A DNA stretch of 6,640 bases from Streptosporangiaceae bacterium (GTDB lineage: Bacteria > Actinomycetota > Actinomycetes > Streptosporangiales > Streptosporangiaceae). The position numbers and the translations under genes were made by a program. Positions 5,152-6,640 of this stretch are shown one piece after another (position 1 is the first letter of the stretch; every line of letters begins with the position of its first letter). Location of the stretch: assembly GCA_030045295.1 (NCBI GenBank), contig JASIGD010000250.1:1-6640 (forward strand). Reading direction: 5' to 3'. The notes under the pieces are model-generated. The model had not been told where the DNA came from. It did no database searches and saw nothing but the letters and a program-made list of their open reading frames with translations.

Positions 5152-6429
5152 CTATTCGTCGATGCCCGACAGGGAAAAGGCCGGGCTGGACAAGATGTCC
5201 ATGGGCTCGATGCGCATCAGGTCATCCTTGCTCCGGCTCAGGTCCGGCTCGGCGGCCAGCCGGTACGCGTGCCGGAGCCGGGCGCGTTCCAGCTCGTTGC
5301 GGACGCTGCGGGCGTTGGCGAAGCGCGGCTGCTGCATCCGGACGGTCAGGTAGTCGCGAAATGCCGCCTCGGCCTGGCCGGAGAGGTAATAGGACGCGTG
5401 GTCCAGCATCGCGCGGCCGATGGCGACCAGCTCGTCCAGCTCGTAGGCGGCGAAGTCGATGTGGTGGGCGATCCGCGAGCTCATGCCGGGGTTGCTCTCG
5501 AAGAACTCGTCCATGCGGTCCTTATAGCCTGCGAGGATTACCACCAGCTTGTCGCGGTCATTTTCCATTACCTGGAGCAGGATGTCGATGCATTCCTGGC
5601 CGTAATCCTTCGAGTCATGGGCGCGATAAAGGTAATACGCCTCGTCGATGAACAGCACCCCGCCCATGGCCCGGTCAAGGACGCGCTTTGTCTTGGGCGC
5701 GGTATGCCCGATGTACTCCCCGACCAGGTCATCGCGCATGGCGTGCACGAGCTGCCCGGTCTCCAGGTAGCCGAGCCGGTGTAGCAGATCAGCCATTTGC
5801 AGCGCTACCGTGGTCTTCCCGGTTCCCGGCGCTCCGGTAAAGCACATGTGCAGGTTCGGCCGCGGCGCAGACAGGCCGAACTTCTGCCGGACCCGGTCAA
5901 CCAGGAGTAGCGAGGCGATCTCCTCGACCTTCTTCTTCACCGGGAAAAGGCCGACCAGCTGGTTGTCCAGGGTGGTGAACACCTCGTCGATGCCGGCCGC
6001 GCTGCGCTCCTCGGCGAGGCTGACCGTCGCGTCGGGGTGCAGCGGCTCGTTGCGCCGCCGGGCTCGGGCGTCCCCGATGGCCAGAAACCGGCCGCGCGCT
6101 CGCGGCGTGGCCGCCGACCCCGGTGCCGCCCCGGATCCCCGTGGTGCCCTGGAAGCCCGTGGTGCCATGGACGCCCCTAGTGCCATGGACGTCCGCACCG
6201 CTGCCGATCCCCGTGACGGCCTCTTGGGCCGCGCGGGAAGAGGATCGGCCCGGCCGGTCTGGCGCCATGTGTCGTGAGTGGCCAGCAGATACACCCCGAT
6301 GATGGCCCCCGAACCAGCGATGCCGAAAAAGAAAATATGCGGCAGGAAGGACCAGATAGCCGAAAGAGCAACTGTTACCGCTACCAGCAACAAGCCTGTT
6401 TTGAGATGCCTGACCGAAAAGACCCACAT
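5152..6429 (-). CDS. cbbX: Membrane-anchored CbbX-type AAA+ ATPase (red-type Rubisco activase family)
   Basis: The AAA+ part, about residues 150-410 of 425, reads like CbbX, the hexameric ATPase that frees inhibited red-type Rubisco by pulling on the large-subunit tail. Visible motifs are GLFPVKKKV at 160-168, Walker A GAPGTGKT at 199-206, the pore-loop YIGHTAPKT at 239-247, Walker B VLFIDEA at 258-264, YGQECIDILLQVMEN at 276-290, an arginine-finger candidate Arg319 in MSSRIAHH, and the sensor-2 region FANARSVRNELERARLR at 370-386. Canonical CbbX has about 300 residues and a short N-terminus. Here about 150 precede the core: two hydrophobic helices (about 11-29 and 32-50) joined by a tight turn, then a Pro/Ala/Arg/Ser linker with hexapeptide repeats. 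The ATPase should face the cytoplasm. ATG 6429 has no Shine-Dalgarno, but a promoter ends ten bases upstream, fitting a near-leaderless message. Codons of the helix part are less GC-rich than the core. No Rubisco gene is in the window, so the target is unproven. EccA of type VII secretion is a more distant relative and fits worse. Confidence 0.85.
   Translation of the reverse strand: MWVFSVRHLKTGLLLVAVTVALSAIWSFLPHIFFFGIAGSGAIIGVYLLATHDTWRQTGRADPLPARPKRPSRGSAAVRTSMALGASMAPRASRAPRGSGAAPGSAATPRARGRFLAIGDARARRRNEPLHPDATVSLAEERSAAGIDEVFTTLDNQLVGLFPVKKKVEEIASLLLVDRVRQKFGLSAPRPNLHMCFTGAPGTGKTTVALQMADLLHRLGYLETGQLVHAMRDDLVGEYIGHTAPKTKRVLDRAMGGVLFIDEAYYLYRAHDSKDYGQECIDILLQVMENDRDKLVVILAGYKDRMDEFFESNPGMSSRIAHHIDFAAYELDELVAIGRAMLDHASYYLSGQAEAAFRDYLTVRMQQPRFANARSVRNELERARLRHAYRLAAEPDLSRSKDDLMRIEPMDILSSPAFSLSGIDE
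6115..6204 (-). repeat. Five 18-bp tandem repeats coding a hexapeptide linker
   Basis: In the linker of the CbbX-like protein, 18-bp units repeat in frame and code AAVRTS, MALGAS, MAPRAS, RAPRGS and GAAPGS (residues 76-105). At DNA level the middle copies are close (GTGGTGCC and GTGCCATGGAC blocks on the plus strand), and the outer ones are degenerate. The repeat probably gives a flexible, positively charged spacer between membrane anchor and ATPase, and could vary in copy number between strains. Confidence 0.7.
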
Positions 6430-6439
6430 GGCGAAGTTG

Positions 6440-6469
6440 AGCGTAACCAGCGGGTACCCGCGGGGTCAA
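6440..6469 (-). promoter_or_regulatory. Promoter of the cbbX-like gene
   Basis: On the minus strand TTGACC (6469-6464; five of six match TTGACA) is followed after 18 bases by TACGCT (6445-6440), which fits the TAnnnT pattern of actinobacterial -10 boxes. The expected transcription start is about four bases before the ATG at 6429, giving a near-leaderless message and explaining the missing Shine-Dalgarno. It lies in the 92-base gap after the P450 gene, so the ATPase gene need not depend on P450 transcription. Confidence 0.55.
6450..6461. promoter_or_regulatory. 12-bp perfect palindrome in the promoter spacer (operator candidate)
   Basis: GCGGGTACCCGC is a perfect palindrome lying wholly between the -35 and -10 boxes of the cbbX-like promoter. 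A dimeric regulator bound here would block or reshape the promoter, as MerR-type activators and many repressors do. The regulator is unknown. The sequence does not show the T-N11-A inverted layout expected for a LysR-type CbbR site. Confidence 0.45.
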
Positions 6470-6521
6470 GCGAGGCGGCCCGCTGGCCGGAATGGCCGTG
6501 GCGGCGATCGGCGGTCACCGG

Positions 6522-6640
6522 TCATGCCGTCCACGCGACCGGCAGCCGTTTAACCCCGCGCTGGAAGTTCGACCGCAGGTACGAGGGCTGGCCCGCGTAG
6601 CCGAGGGCGGACGTGCGGGCCAGGACCTCCTCGAACAGCG
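6522..6640 (-). CDS. Cytochrome P450, C-terminal end only (cut by window edge)
   Basis: The minus-strand frame entering from the right edge (first full codon at 6638) gives 38 residues ending in a TGA at 6524-6522. They start LFEEVLARTS and include YLRSNFQRGVKRLPVAWTA at the end. The 'LRSN(F)xxGxKRLPV' tail after a short 'LFEE(L/V)L' helix is the usual C-terminus of bacterial cytochrome P450 monooxygenases. The heme-binding cysteine loop and all upstream parts lie outside the window, so subfamily and substrate cannot be told. It lies 92 bases upstream of the cbbX-like gene on the same strand. Confidence 0.75.
   Translation of the reverse strand, partial: LFEEVLARTSALGYAGQPSYLRSNFQRGVKRLPVAWTA

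Noticed and set aside
5152..6429. EccA (type VII secretion AAA ATPase) assignment
   Set aside because: The YIGHTAPKT, YGQE and FANARS motifs match CbbX much better, EccA has an N-terminal TPR-like domain that is absent here, and no ESX genes are adjacent.

Overview
The window is GC-rich DNA that looks like actinobacterial chromosome. GC-ending codons dominate the coding regions, several genes use GTG starts, and three promoter-like boxes lie so close to start codons that leaderless or near-leaderless transcripts are likely. Species cannot be told from the sequence. No rRNA, tRNA, CRISPR array or intact mobile element is visible.

Layout, left to right. (1) 1-285, minus: the 5' part of a two-helix membrane protein that looks like DUF2254, cut by the left edge. 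(2) 286-876: about 590 bases without a convincing gene. It holds a hairpin just past the kup stop, a second GC hairpin, short direct repeats and a peptide that may be a transposase fossil. (3) 877-2790, minus: a complete Kup/HAK/KT-type potassium uptake protein. (4) 2791-2920: a divergent promoter region with a 13-bp perfect direct repeat and a -10-like box. (5) 2921-3469, plus: a small HD-domain phosphohydrolase-like protein whose extreme 5' end may carry a one-base frameshift. (6) 3470-3730: a very good promoter followed by a possible leaderless 42-codon leader ORF. (7) 3731-5038, plus: a polytopic GT-C-type membrane glycosyltransferase. (8) 5039-5151: a GC hairpin between convergent genes. 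(9) 5152-6429, minus: a CbbX-type AAA+ ATPase (red-type Rubisco activase family) with an unusual N-terminal two-helix membrane anchor and a repetitive linker. (10) 6522-6640, minus: the C-terminal end of a cytochrome P450, cut by the right edge.

How the genes relate: kup and the HD gene are divergent and share a control region. The glycosyltransferase has its own promoter. The cbbX-like gene follows the P450 gene on the same strand but has a promoter of its own, with a perfect 12-bp palindrome between its -35 and -10 boxes. No single pathway joins these genes, and no Rubisco gene lies in the window. The most unusual item is the membrane-tethered CbbX-like ATPase together with its palindrome-containing promoter.
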